This document shows, in pieces, positions 53,778 to 61,566 of a stretch of 64,000 nt of DNA (within the stretch, counting starts at the first letter, position 1; each line of letters opens with the position of its first letter). The notes under the pieces are model-generated. The model was not told the DNA's origin. It saw only the letters and a list, made by a program, of their open reading frames with translations, and ran no database searches. Origin of the DNA: Amorphus coralli DSM 19760 (GTDB lineage Bacteria; Pseudomonadota; Alphaproteobacteria; Rhizobiales; Amorphaceae); contig NZ_KB894572.1 in the NCBI RefSeq assembly GCF_000374525.1, positions 62,001 to 126,000 on the forward strand, read 5' to 3'. Position numbers and translations under genes: made by a program.

Positions 53778-54629
53778 CTAAACCCCGATATCCAGCCCCA
53801 GGTCGAGGGCCTTGGAGCTGTGGGTCAGCCAGCCGGCGGAGACGATGTCGACGCCGGTCTCCGCGATCGCCCGGGCCGTCTCTCTGGTGATCCGGCCCGA
53901 GGCTTCCAGGATCGCCCGCCCGTCGACGAAGGCAACGGCCTTCGCCAGCGTCTCCGGCCCCATGTTGTCGAGGAGCACCACGTCGGGGGCGGCCGTCATC
54001 GCCTCTTCCAGTTGCTGCAGCGTGTCGACCTCCACCTCGATCTTGACGAGATGGCCGATGCGGGCGCGGGCCCGTTCGATCGCCGCGGTGACGGAGCCGG
54101 CGAGCGCGATGTGGTTGTCCTTGATGAGGACGGCATCGTCGAGGCCGAAGCGGTGGTTGGCGCCGCCGCCGGCGCGAACGGCGGCTTTCTCCAGCGCGCG
54201 AAGGCCGGGGGTGGTCTTGCGGGTGCAGGTGACGGCAGCCTCCGTGCCGCGCACCGCGTCTACCAATTCGCCCGTTGCCGTGGCGATGCCGGACAGCCGG
54301 CACTGGAGATTGAGGGCGGTGCGTTCTCCGGTCAGGAGCGCCCGGGCGGAGCCTGCAATGCGCATCACCACGTCACCGGAGGCGACCCGGCTGCCGTCCG
54401 GCCGCTCGACCGTGACGGTCATGGCCGGGTCGACGAGCCGGAAGGCGAGCGCCGCCACCTGGCAGCCGGCGACGATGCCCGGCTGGCGCGCGGCGATGAC
54501 CGCCTCGGCGGTGAGGTCGGCGGGCACGATGGCATCGGTGGTGAGGTCGCCGGCGCGGCCGAGATCCTCCAGGAGCGCGGCGCGCACGATGGGCTCGACC
54601 ATGAGGGCCGGCAGGGCGAAGTCGGACAT
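53778..54629 (-). CDS. nadC: nicotinate-nucleotide pyrophosphorylase (quinolinate phosphoribosyltransferase)
   Basis: The 283-residue enzyme makes nicotinate mononucleotide from quinolinate and PRPP. Landmarks are [73 protein letters not shown] (substrate-binding Arg, Lys and His) and the C-terminal [19 protein letters not shown]. It follows nadA by 63 bp on the same strand. The open frame continues 92 codons past its TAG stop, see findings. Confidence 0.96.
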   Translation of the reverse strand: MSDFALPALMVEPIVRAALLEDLGRAGDLTTDAIVPADLTAEAVIAARQPGIVAGCQVAALAFRLVDPAMTVTVERPDGSRVASGDVVMRIAGSARALLTGERTALNLQCRLSGIATATGELVDAVRGTEAAVTCTRKTTPGLRALEKAAVRAGGGANHRFGLDDAVLIKDNHIALAGSVTAAIERARARIGHLVKIEVEVDTLQQLEEAMTAAPDVVLLDNMGPETLAKAVAFVDGRAILEASGRITRETARAIAETGVDIVSAGWLTHSSKALDLGLDIGV

Positions 54630-54692
54630 GTCTGATCTCGGTCGGCTGCGGGATGCGGGGAGGGGCCGCCGCACGGGCGACGTCCTCCGATC

Positions 54693-55712
54693 TTACCTGA
54701 CCGCGAGCATGCGTTCCACGGCAAGCCGGGCGCGCTCGGCGACCGCCGGGTCGACGGTGACTTCCGTGGTCATCGTCTCCAGCGAGCGGCGGATGTTGGA
54801 CAGCGTGATCCGCTTCATGTGCGGGCAGAGGCCGCACGGCTTCATGAACTCCGTGCCCGGCGATTCCGCTGCGATGTTGTCGCTCATGGAGCATTCCGTC
54901 ACGAGCAGCACGCGCTCGGGCTGCCGGTCCTTGACGTAGGAGATCATCTCCGCGGTGGAGCCGGCGAAGTCCGACGCCTCGATGACGTCCGGCGGGCACT
55001 CCGGGTGGGCAATCACGGTGAGGCCGTCGATGGCGTCGCGGTATTCGCGGATCTCGTCGCCGGAGAAGCGCTCGTGCACCTCGCAGGCGCCCTCCCAGGT
55101 GATGATCTCGATGTCGGTCTGGCTGGCGACGAAGCTCGCCAGATACTTGTCCGGGATCATGATGACCCGCGGCACGCCCAGCGACTTCACGATCTTCAGC
55201 GCGTTGCCGGAGGTGCAGCAGATGTCGGATTCCGCCTTCACGTCGGCGGAGGTGTTCACGTAGGTCACCACCGGCACGCCGGGATAGCGCTCGCGCAGCG
55301 CCCGCACGTCGGCGCCGGTGATGGAGGAGGCGAGCGAGCAGCCGGCGCGGGCGTCCGGGATCAGCACCGTCTTGTCCGGGCAGACGAGCTTCGACGTCTC
55401 CGCCATGAAGTGGACGCCGGCCTGGACGATGACGTCGGCGTCGGTTTCCGCTGCCCGCCGCGCCAGCGCCAGCGAGTCGCCGACGATGTCGGCGACGCCG
55501 TGATAGATCTCCGGCGTCTGGTAGTTGTGGGCCAGTACGATGGCGTTCTTCTCGCGCTTCAGCCGGTTGATGGCGTCGATCTCGGGCGCGAGGAGCTGCC
55601 ACTCGGCGCGCGGCACGTGCGCCTTGACCTTCTCGTAGATGGACGCGGTGCGCGCCTCGATCTCCGGCGTGAACGCACGGCGCTCCAGCGCCTCTGCCAA
55701 GACTGCGGTCAC
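54693..55712 (-). CDS. nadA: quinolinate synthase
   Basis: The 339-residue 4Fe-4S enzyme condenses iminoaspartate and dihydroxyacetone phosphate. The three cluster-ligand cysteines are visible at C125 ([10 protein letters not shown]), C210 (WEGACEVHE) and C296 (CGLCPHMK). [25 protein letters not shown] is the typical N-terminal motif. The start is GTG at 55712 with an AAGGAGG site. It lies between the NrtR operators and nadC. No nadB (aspartate oxidase) is present in the cluster, so iminoaspartate must come from a distant gene or aspartate dehydrogenase. Confidence 0.96.
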   Translation of the reverse strand: MTAVLAEALERRAFTPEIEARTASIYEKVKAHVPRAEWQLLAPEIDAINRLKREKNAIVLAHNYQTPEIYHGVADIVGDSLALARRAAETDADVIVQAGVHFMAETSKLVCPDKTVLIPDARAGCSLASSITGADVRALRERYPGVPVVTYVNTSADVKAESDICCTSGNALKIVKSLGVPRVIMIPDKYLASFVASQTDIEIITWEGACEVHERFSGDEIREYRDAIDGLTVIAHPECPPDVIEASDFAGSTAEMISYVKDRQPERVLLVTECSMSDNIAAESPGTEFMKPCGLCPHMKRITLSNIRRSLETMTTEVTVDPAVAERARLAVERMLAVR

Positions 55713-55725
55713 TGTGACCTCCTTT

Positions 55726-55740
55726 TGCTCAGTTTGAGCA
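55726..55740. promoter_or_regulatory. palindrome upstream of nadA (putative NrtR operator 1)
   Basis: TGCTCA-GTT-TGAGCA is a perfect 6-bp inverted repeat lying directly upstream of the nadA ribosome site. It is shared in type with the second site at 55781-55799. Together they are good NrtR operator candidates. Confidence 0.75.
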
Positions 55741-55780
55741 TTTCATTCCGACAAAAAGAGGGCTGGGTGCAGCGGCCCTT

Positions 55781-55799
55781 TATGCTCAGCTAGAGCATA
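55781..55799. promoter_or_regulatory. palindrome upstream of nadA (putative NrtR operator 2)
   Basis: TATGCTC-AGCTA-GAGCATA is a perfect 7-bp inverted repeat in the gap between the end of nrtR and nadA. It shares the TGCTCA half-site with the first palindrome, 55 bp away, so two NrtR dimers or DNA looping are possible. Confidence 0.78.
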
Positions 55800-55817
55800 A
55801 GAGGTATTGAGCCGGAG

Positions 55818-56792
55818 TCAAGGGAAGCCGGCGCGCCGGGTGGCGGAGAGCCGCACGCCGGGGGCCGGGCGCTCCAGCGTCGCCTCGCGGCGGAAGCGCA
55901 TCAGCTTGGCCGGCCGGCCGCCGGTATCGGTAGCCACCTCGCCGGTTTCCTCCACCAAATCCTGCTGGGCGATCAGGCGGCGGAAGTTCTGCTTGTGCAG
56001 CACGATGCCGGACAGCGCCTCGGCGGTGCGCTGCAGCTCCGACAGGGTGAAGGCCGGCGGCATCAGCTCGAACAGAACCGGCCGGTACTTGATCTTGGCA
56101 CGCAGCCGGCTGATCGCCGTGGCCAGCATCCGCCGGTGGTCGGCGTGCATGGCGAGGCCGGGGACGGTGCTGCCGGCCGGTGATGCGTCGCCCCGGTCGA
56201 TGAAGGCTTCCGGAACGAGGCCCGCCTCGTAGAGCATCTCGTATCGCTCCAGCGTGCGCTCCTCGTCCCAGGGCGCGCCGTTGCCGGCGAAGGCGAGGCG
56301 GATGCGGTCGGCGACTTCCCGGTCTCCCGCCACGCCGGATCGGGCGGCCCACTTGGTGAGCCGGTCGAGAAGCGGCTCGCGGGCGGCGGGCTCGCCGGCG
56401 CGCATGTCCTCCCACGGGAAGAAGGCGTACCAGGAGCGCCAGTCTCCCTGGTGGGGCAGGGCCGGGCCCGGCGGCGAAACCAGCGCCAGGTAGGCGATGG
56501 AAAGCGCCCGGTCGGCATCGGGGCCGGAATGCTCGAACTTGGAGGGGGCCGGATCGCCGAACGTGTAGAGCTGCTCCACGTAGCCGAGCCGGAAGCCGGT
56601 CTCGATCTCCACCCAGTTGCGCAGGCCGGCCTGCAGGGTGCGGTGGGCGGATTCCAGCGGGCCGGAGGGCAGCGCCACGGGGGCATCGGCGCTGCGCGAC
56701 ACCGTCAGCACCACGGGGTCGCCGGCACGCACCGCGACGACCACCGCCGTCAGGTCGACGCGGACGCGGCTTTCCTCGTGGCTTTCCGTCAT
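55818..56792 (-). CDS. nrtR: NAD-synthesis regulator NrtR (degenerate Nudix plus winged helix)
   Basis: The 324-residue protein has an N-terminal Nudix-like domain (DLTAVVVAVRAGDPVVLTVSR to about residue 150) and a C-terminal winged helix (PVLFELMPPAFTLSELQRTAEALSGIVLHKQNFRRLIAQQDLVEETGE). The Nudix box is degenerate (ESAHRTLQ and RNWVEIETGF in place of the full E/REUxEE catalytic set), so it should sense ADP-ribose or related NAD metabolites without hydrolysing them. That is the known mode of NrtR, which represses NAD genes. It is upstream of nadAC on the same strand. The ATG at 56792 gives the family-like start; the longer open frame is not protein-like. Confidence 0.93.
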   Translation of the reverse strand: MTESHEESRVRVDLTAVVVAVRAGDPVVLTVSRSADAPVALPSGPLESAHRTLQAGLRNWVEIETGFRLGYVEQLYTFGDPAPSKFEHSGPDADRALSIAYLALVSPPGPALPHQGDWRSWYAFFPWEDMRAGEPAAREPLLDRLTKWAARSGVAGDREVADRIRLAFAGNGAPWDEERTLERYEMLYEAGLVPEAFIDRGDASPAGSTVPGLAMHADHRRMLATAISRLRAKIKYRPVLFELMPPAFTLSELQRTAEALSGIVLHKQNFRRLIAQQDLVEETGEVATDTGGRPAKLMRFRREATLERPAPGVRLSATRRAGFP

Positions 56793-56968
56793 GGTGCTCC
56801 CGTCGGCTGCGTGGCTGGCGGCATCATAGCGCGGCGCGGCGATTCGTGCGCCGGGGCGTGAGCGGCATTCCTCCCCTTCGCAACGACCGGCGCATCCCCT
56901 AGAGTACCGCGCGACGGCCGCCTGACGGCCGCCGGTTCCCAATCCTCTCCGCAGTCCGCAGGTTCGCC

Positions 56969-58297
56969 ATGAGCTCCGCAGCGTTGCTTCAGACCGTCCC
57001 GAATTCCCTCGAAGAGCAGTGGATGCCGTTCTCGGCGAACCGCGACTTCAAGAGCGATCCGCGTCTCGTGACCAAGAGCGAGGGCGTATATCTGTGGGAC
57101 CAGCGCGGCGGCCAGGTCATCGACGGGTCCTCGGCGCTGTTCAACGTGGCCGCCGGTCATGGCCGCAGGAAGATCGCCGACGCGGTCTATGCCCAGATGC
57201 AGGCGAACGACTACGCGCCCTCCTTCCAGCTCGGCCATCCCGGCGCCTTCCAGCTGGCCTCGCGGCTGGCGGCGATCCTGCCGGAGCCGATCAACCACGT
57301 CTTCTTCGTCAACTCCGGCTCCGAAGCCGTCGACACGGCGCTGAAGATCGCCATGGCCTATCACCGGGCGCGCGGCGAGAGCCAGCGAATCCGCTTCGTC
57401 TCCCGCGAGCGCGCCTATCACGGCGTCAACATGGGTGGCACCTCGCTGTCCGGCCTGGTGAAGAACCGCGAGGGCTTCCCGGTCACCCTGCCGAACGTCG
57501 TGCTGATGCGCCACACCTGGGATCCGAAGGTCCGCTTCCAGCGTGGCCAGCCGGAGACCGGCGCGGAGATGGCGGAAGACCTGCAGCGCTTCTGCGACAC
57601 CTATGGCGCCGGCACCATCGCCGCCGTCTTCGTCGAGCCGGTGGCCGGCTCAACCGGCACGCTGGTGCCGCCGAAGGGCTATCTCGAGCGGATCCGCGAG
57701 ATCTGCGACAAGCACGGCATACTGCTCGTGTTCGACGAGGTCATCACCGGCTTCGGTCGGCTCGGCACGCCGTTCGCGGCGGATGCCTTCGGCGTGGTGC
57801 CCGACATCATGACCATGGCCAAGGCGCTGACCAACGGCGCTATCCCGATGGGCGCGGTGGCGGTGCGCGACGAGATCTACGACACCGTCGTCGACGCCGC
57901 CCCGGAAGACGCCATCGAGTTCTTCCACGGCTACACCTATTCCGGTCACCCGGCCGCCTGCGCCGCGGGCCTCGCCACGCTGGAGATCTACGAGGAGGAA
58001 GACCTCTTCGCCCGCGCCGCCGCGCTGTCGGACTATTTCCTGGACGCGGTGTGGAGCCTCAAGGATCTCGATTGCGTGGTCGATCTGCGCGGCTACGGCT
58101 TCATGGCGGGCGTCGAGGTGGCGCCGGACGGCGCGCCGGGCCTGCGCGGCAACGCGCTGCAGAAGAAGCTTTTCTGGAACGGCCTGCACGTGAAGTTCAC
58201 CGGCGACACGGCGATCCTCGCCCCGCCGCTGATCGCGGAGAAGGCCCACATCGACGAGATCGTCGACAAGCTGCGCGTGACGCTGGCGACGCTCTGA
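56969..58297 (+). CDS. omega-amino acid (beta-alanine):pyruvate aminotransferase family
   Basis: The 442-residue class III PLP aminotransferase begins with SLEEQWMPFSANRDFKSDPR and continues DGSSALFNVAAGHGRRKIADAV and VFFVNSGSEAVDTALKIAMAYHRARGE, matching omega-amino-acid:pyruvate aminotransferases. The cofactor Asp is in LLVFDEVITGFGRLG and the PLP lysine in MTMAKALTNGAIPMG. It turns beta-alanine or related amines into semialdehydes with pyruvate as acceptor. It stands alone and is divergent from nrtR. A broader amine-transaminase role is possible. Confidence 0.92.
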   Translation: MSSAALLQTVPNSLEEQWMPFSANRDFKSDPRLVTKSEGVYLWDQRGGQVIDGSSALFNVAAGHGRRKIADAVYAQMQANDYAPSFQLGHPGAFQLASRLAAILPEPINHVFFVNSGSEAVDTALKIAMAYHRARGESQRIRFVSRERAYHGVNMGGTSLSGLVKNREGFPVTLPNVVLMRHTWDPKVRFQRGQPETGAEMAEDLQRFCDTYGAGTIAAVFVEPVAGSTGTLVPPKGYLERIREICDKHGILLVFDEVITGFGRLGTPFAADAFGVVPDIMTMAKALTNGAIPMGAVAVRDEIYDTVVDAAPEDAIEFFHGYTYSGHPAACAAGLATLEIYEEEDLFARAAALSDYFLDAVWSLKDLDCVVDLRGYGFMAGVEVAPDGAPGLRGNALQKKLFWNGLHVKFTGDTAILAPPLIAEKAHIDEIVDKLRVTLATL

Positions 58298-58425
58298 GAT
58301 CGCGAACGGAGCGGCAGGCGGAACGTTCCCGCCCGCCGCGCCGTTCCTCCCGCGACGTGCCTGCACCGCCGGGGCCGGACGAGCCGGGTCCGATGCGGAG
58401 GAGGGCCGAGATCAAGGGGTTCCAG

Positions 58426-58686
58426 ATGCACTATCCGCGCGAGACTTACGAAGAAGCCCGTCGCCGTCTGTCCGGCGGTGGCCGCTACCTGATGGAGCAC
58501 CTGCCGGAGCGGGCGCTGCCGGAGCGCCTGCGCCCGCGCGACAACCGCGATGCCGCGCTGATGGCGCTTGGCATAGGGGCCGCTGCCGTGGTGCTTGCCG
58601 GGACCTGGTACCTGGTGTCGACCGAGCCGAAGCGCCGGCGCCTGCGCCGCTCCGCCCGCAAGGCCTATCGGTCTGTCGCCGGCTGA
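58426..58686 (+). CDS. small protein with one membrane helix
   Basis: The 86-residue protein has a basic and acidic N-terminal part (RETYEEARRRLSGGGRYLMEH), one membrane helix near residues 52-68 (ALMALGIGAAAVVLAGTWYLV) and a strongly basic C-terminal tail (KRRRLRRSARKAYRS). No family was recognised. The frame is open far upstream only as an alternative reading of the aminotransferase. The ATG at 58426 has an AAGGGG site; one at 58393 also fits. A terminator lies 31 bases after the stop. Confidence 0.6.
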   Translation: MHYPRETYEEARRRLSGGGRYLMEHLPERALPERLRPRDNRDAALMALGIGAAAVVLAGTWYLVSTEPKRRRLRRSARKAYRSVAG

Positions 58687-58717
58687 ACAGACGTCTGATT
58701 TCCGCGGAATAAGGAAG

Positions 58718-58750
58718 AAGGCCCGTCGGCGATATCCGGAGGGCCTTTTT
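58718..58750 (+). terminator. rho-independent terminator
   Basis: AAGGCCC (58718-58724) pairs with GGGCCTT (58741-58747), followed by TTTTT to 58750. It follows the small membrane protein gene. Confidence 0.75.
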
Positions 58751-58764
58751 CCGTTCGGCCGTTT

Positions 58765-58794
58765 CCCACCCGCTCCCGCGCGGGAGCGGGTGGG
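58765..58794. repeat. 30-bp perfect palindrome
   Basis: A GC-rich perfect palindrome with 15-bp arms and no spacer: left arm CCCACCCGCTCCCGC at 58765-58779, right arm its exact reverse complement at 58780-58794. It lies between the terminator and the CoA-transferase promoter region. It could be a cruciform, a REP-like element or a second terminator without T-tract. Confidence 0.8.
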
Positions 58795-58917
58795 AGGATA
58801 TCCTTGACGGTTCCGACGATGTTTTTTGAAGAATGCGCCAGTGCCGCCCAGCTTGCGCATCGGGCGTGAGCCGCTACAACGTGCCGGCGGGCTCAGTCGA
58901 ACCAAATACGAGCGATA

Positions 58918-59772
58918 ATGACAAAGTTCCTGTCCTTGCACGACGCCATCGCCGAGAATGTGCGCGACGGTGACGTGGCAGCCTTCGAAGGCTTCACCCA
59001 CCTCATTCCCCACGCCGCCGGCCACGAGGTCATCCGCCAAGGCCGAAAGGACCTGACGCTGATCCGCATGACGCCGGACATCATCTACGATCAGATGGTC
59101 GGCATGGGCATGGTGAAGAAGCTGATCTTCTCCTACGCCGGAAATCCGGGCGTCGGCCTGCTGCGCCGACTGCGCGACGCGGTGGAGAACCACTGGCCGA
59201 ACCCGGTGGAGATCGAGGAACACAGCCACGCCGCCATGGCCAACGCCTACGAGGCGGGCGCGGCCGGACTGCCGTGTGCGGTGTTCCGCGGCTACAAGGG
59301 CGCCGATCTGGCCAAGGTCAATCCGAACATCAAGTCGATCAACTGCCCCTTCACCGGCGAGGAACTGGCCGCCGTGCCGGCGATCCGGCCGGACGTGGCG
59401 GTGATCCATGCCCAGCGCGCCGACAAGAAGGGCAACGTGCTGATCGAGGGCATCGTCGGCATCCAGAAGGAAGCCGTTCTCGCGGCGAAGCGCTCGGTGG
59501 TCACCGTCGAGGAGGTCGTCGACGATCTGGACGCCGGCCCCAACGCCTGCGTGCTTCCGGACTGGACCGTTTCTGCCATCGCGGTGGTGCCGGGCGGGGC
59601 GCACCCGTCCTACACCCAGGGCTACTACGACCGCGACAACGCCACCTACCTGGAATGGGACAAGGTGTCGTCGGACCGCGAGGCCTTCGCTGCCTGGATG
59701 AAGGCCAACGTGCTGGACGCCGGTCCGGACGTCTACGAGGAACGCACCCGGTACCTGAGGAGCGCGGCATGA
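58918..59772 (+). CDS. CoA-transferase subunit A (CatI/3-oxoadipate type)
   Basis: The 284-residue alpha subunit resembles CatI of beta-ketoadipate pathways: DGDVAAFEGFTHLIPHAAGHEVIRQG, LTLIRMTPDIIYDQMVGMGM, AYAGNPGVGLLRRLRDAVENHWPNPVEIEEHSHAAMANAY-like segments and INCPFTGEELAAVP. The pair moves CoA from succinyl-CoA to 3-oxoadipate or a related acid (glutaconate-type enzymes are relatives). It overlaps subunit B by 4 bp. No other beta-ketoadipate genes are adjacent. Confidence 0.88.
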   Translation: MTKFLSLHDAIAENVRDGDVAAFEGFTHLIPHAAGHEVIRQGRKDLTLIRMTPDIIYDQMVGMGMVKKLIFSYAGNPGVGLLRRLRDAVENHWPNPVEIEEHSHAAMANAYEAGAAGLPCAVFRGYKGADLAKVNPNIKSINCPFTGEELAAVPAIRPDVAVIHAQRADKKGNVLIEGIVGIQKEAVLAAKRSVVTVEEVVDDLDAGPNACVLPDWTVSAIAVVPGGAHPSYTQGYYDRDNATYLEWDKVSSDREAFAAWMKANVLDAGPDVYEERTRYLRSAA

Positions 59773-60566
59773 GCGATCTCGGCTTCACCCCCGACGAAAT
59801 CATGACCATCGCCGCGGCGCGGTCGCTGTCCAACGACGATGTCTGCTTCGTCGGCATCGGCGCGCCGTCGGCCGCCTGCAACGTGGCCCGGCTGACCCAT
59901 GCGCCGGACATCACGCTGATCTACGAATCCGGCACCATCGGCACCGCACCCTCGGTGCTGCCGCTGTCCATCGGCGACGGCGAGCTCTGCGAGACCGCCG
60001 TGACCACCGTCTCCGTGCCGGAGATGTTCCGCTACTGGCTGCAGGGCGGACGCATCTCCATCGGCTTCCTGGGGGCAGCCCAGCTCGACCGGTTCGGCAA
60101 CATCAACACCACCGTGATCGGCGACTATCACAATCCGAAGGTCCGTCTGCCTGGTGGCGGCGGCGCGCCGGAGATCGCGTCCTCCTGCGGCGAGATCTTC
60201 ATCACCATGAAGCAGTCGCTGCGCGGCATGGTGGAGAAGATCGACTTCTTCACCTCCTTCGGCCACGGCGAGGGCGGCGATCATCGCCAGCGCATCGGCG
60301 TCACCACCAAGGGGCCGACCCGGTTGATCACCGACCTCGCCGTCTGGAAACCGGATCCGGAGACGAAGGAGTTCACGGTCGTCTCGCTGCACCCCGGCGT
60401 CACCCGCGAGGACGTGCAGGGGACCTGCGGCTGGACGGTGAAGTTCGCCGACGCGCTTGAGGAGACCCCGGCGCCCACCGAACTGGAGCTGGAGACACTG
60501 CGGGCGCTCAAGGAGCGCACCCGCGAGGCGCACGCCAAGACCGGCAAGCCGCCCCAGGCGGCCTGA
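59769..60566 (+). CDS. CoA-transferase subunit B (CatJ/3-oxoadipate type)
   Basis: The 265-residue beta subunit has the active-site glutamate in LIYESGTIGTAPSVLP (E-S-G of this clade), and GRISIGFLGAAQLDRFGNINTTVIGDYHNPKVRLPGGGGAPEIA, characteristic of CatJ-like subunits. The ATG at 59769 overlaps the subunit A stop (ATGA). Followed by a strong terminator, so the two-gene operon ends here. Confidence 0.88.
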   Translation: MSDLGFTPDEIMTIAAARSLSNDDVCFVGIGAPSAACNVARLTHAPDITLIYESGTIGTAPSVLPLSIGDGELCETAVTTVSVPEMFRYWLQGGRISIGFLGAAQLDRFGNINTTVIGDYHNPKVRLPGGGGAPEIASSCGEIFITMKQSLRGMVEKIDFFTSFGHGEGGDHRQRIGVTTKGPTRLITDLAVWKPDPETKEFTVVSLHPGVTREDVQGTCGWTVKFADALEETPAPTELELETLRALKERTREAHAKTGKPPQAA

Positions 60567-60596
60567 CCGGGCCGAACGTCGACCGCATGATGAGGA

Positions 60597-60620
60597 GGGC
60601 CGGCGCAAGCCGGCCCTTTT
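60597..60620 (+). terminator. rho-independent terminator
   Basis: GGGCCGGC (60597-60604), loop GCAA, GCCGGCCC (60609-60616) then TTTT to 60620, 31 bases after the CoA-transferase operon. Confidence 0.88.
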
Positions 60621-60714
60621 CGTGGGTGCAGGCCTTCCGGCGGAGGTGTCCTTCGGGCCGCAACCGGTTAGGCTGGGGCAAGCCGGGCTGTCGCCGGCAA
60701 GGAAGAGGTCGAGA

Positions 60715-61515
60715 ATGGCGAAGGACACGGACCACAGCGCACCGCCCATCCCGAAGATGGACCGCGACACCTACCGCGAGGCGCTTTACGCGCTGCAGAT
60801 CGAACTGGTGAAGCTGCAGCGCCACTACATCCGCAACGGCGACAAGATCCTGGTGATCCTCGAGGGGCGCGACGCGGCCGGCAAGGACGGCGTGATCAAG
60901 CGCATCACCGAACACCTCAGCCCGCGCGAGACCCGGGTCGTGGCCCTCGGCAAACCCTCCGACCGCCAGCAGACGGAATGGTATTTCCAGCGCTACGTGC
61001 CGCACCTCCCGGCCGGGCAGGAGTTCGTGCTGTTCAACCGCAGCTGGTACAACCGCGCCGGCGTGGAGCGGGTCATGGGGTTCTGCACAGACGAGGAGTA
61101 TGAGAGGTTCATGGAAACGGTGCTCGACTTCGAGCACATGCTGGTGCGCTCCGGCATCACGCTGATGAAATATTATCTCGACATCGAGTTTGAGACACAG
61201 ATCAAGCGCCTGGAGGCGCGCCGCACCGATCCGCTGAAGCAGTGGAAGATCAGCCCGATCGATGCCGTCGCCGCAGAACACTGGGACGCCTACAGCGTGG
61301 CCCGCAACGAAATGCTGACCCGCACCCACACCCCGATCACGCCCTGGACCGTGGTTCGGGCCGACGTGAAGCGCCAGGCCCGCATCAACCTGATCCGGGA
61401 CCTCCTGTCGCGGCTCGACTACGACGACAAGGATCACGCTGTGGTCGACGGCGACCCGCACGTGGTGTTCCCGTTCGATCCGCACCGCATCACGCACGGC
61501 ATGATCGCACCCTGA
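60715..61515 (+). CDS. ppk2: polyphosphate kinase 2
   Basis: The 266-residue kinase moves phosphate between polyphosphate and nucleotides. Walker A is at residues 50-59 (EGRDAAGKDG), the substrate loop at SPRETRVVALGKPSDRQQTEWYFQRYV, and the Walker B/lid region FVLFNRSWYNRAGVERVMGF; FCTDEEYERF and KRLEARRTDPLKQWKISPID follow. Length and motifs match class I PPK2. Single-domain, so it probably makes GTP or ATP from GDP or ADP. A GGAAGAGG site precedes the ATG at 60715; in-frame sequence upstream is not PPK2-like. Confidence 0.95.
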   Translation: MAKDTDHSAPPIPKMDRDTYREALYALQIELVKLQRHYIRNGDKILVILEGRDAAGKDGVIKRITEHLSPRETRVVALGKPSDRQQTEWYFQRYVPHLPAGQEFVLFNRSWYNRAGVERVMGFCTDEEYERFMETVLDFEHMLVRSGITLMKYYLDIEFETQIKRLEARRTDPLKQWKISPIDAVAAEHWDAYSVARNEMLTRTHTPITPWTVVRADVKRQARINLIRDLLSRLDYDDKDHAVVDGDPHVVFPFDPHRITHGMIAP

Positions 61516-61566
61516 TCGGGCACGCCAGCCCCGATGGGGCGTCCGGCGACCAGGCCACCGTGTGGA

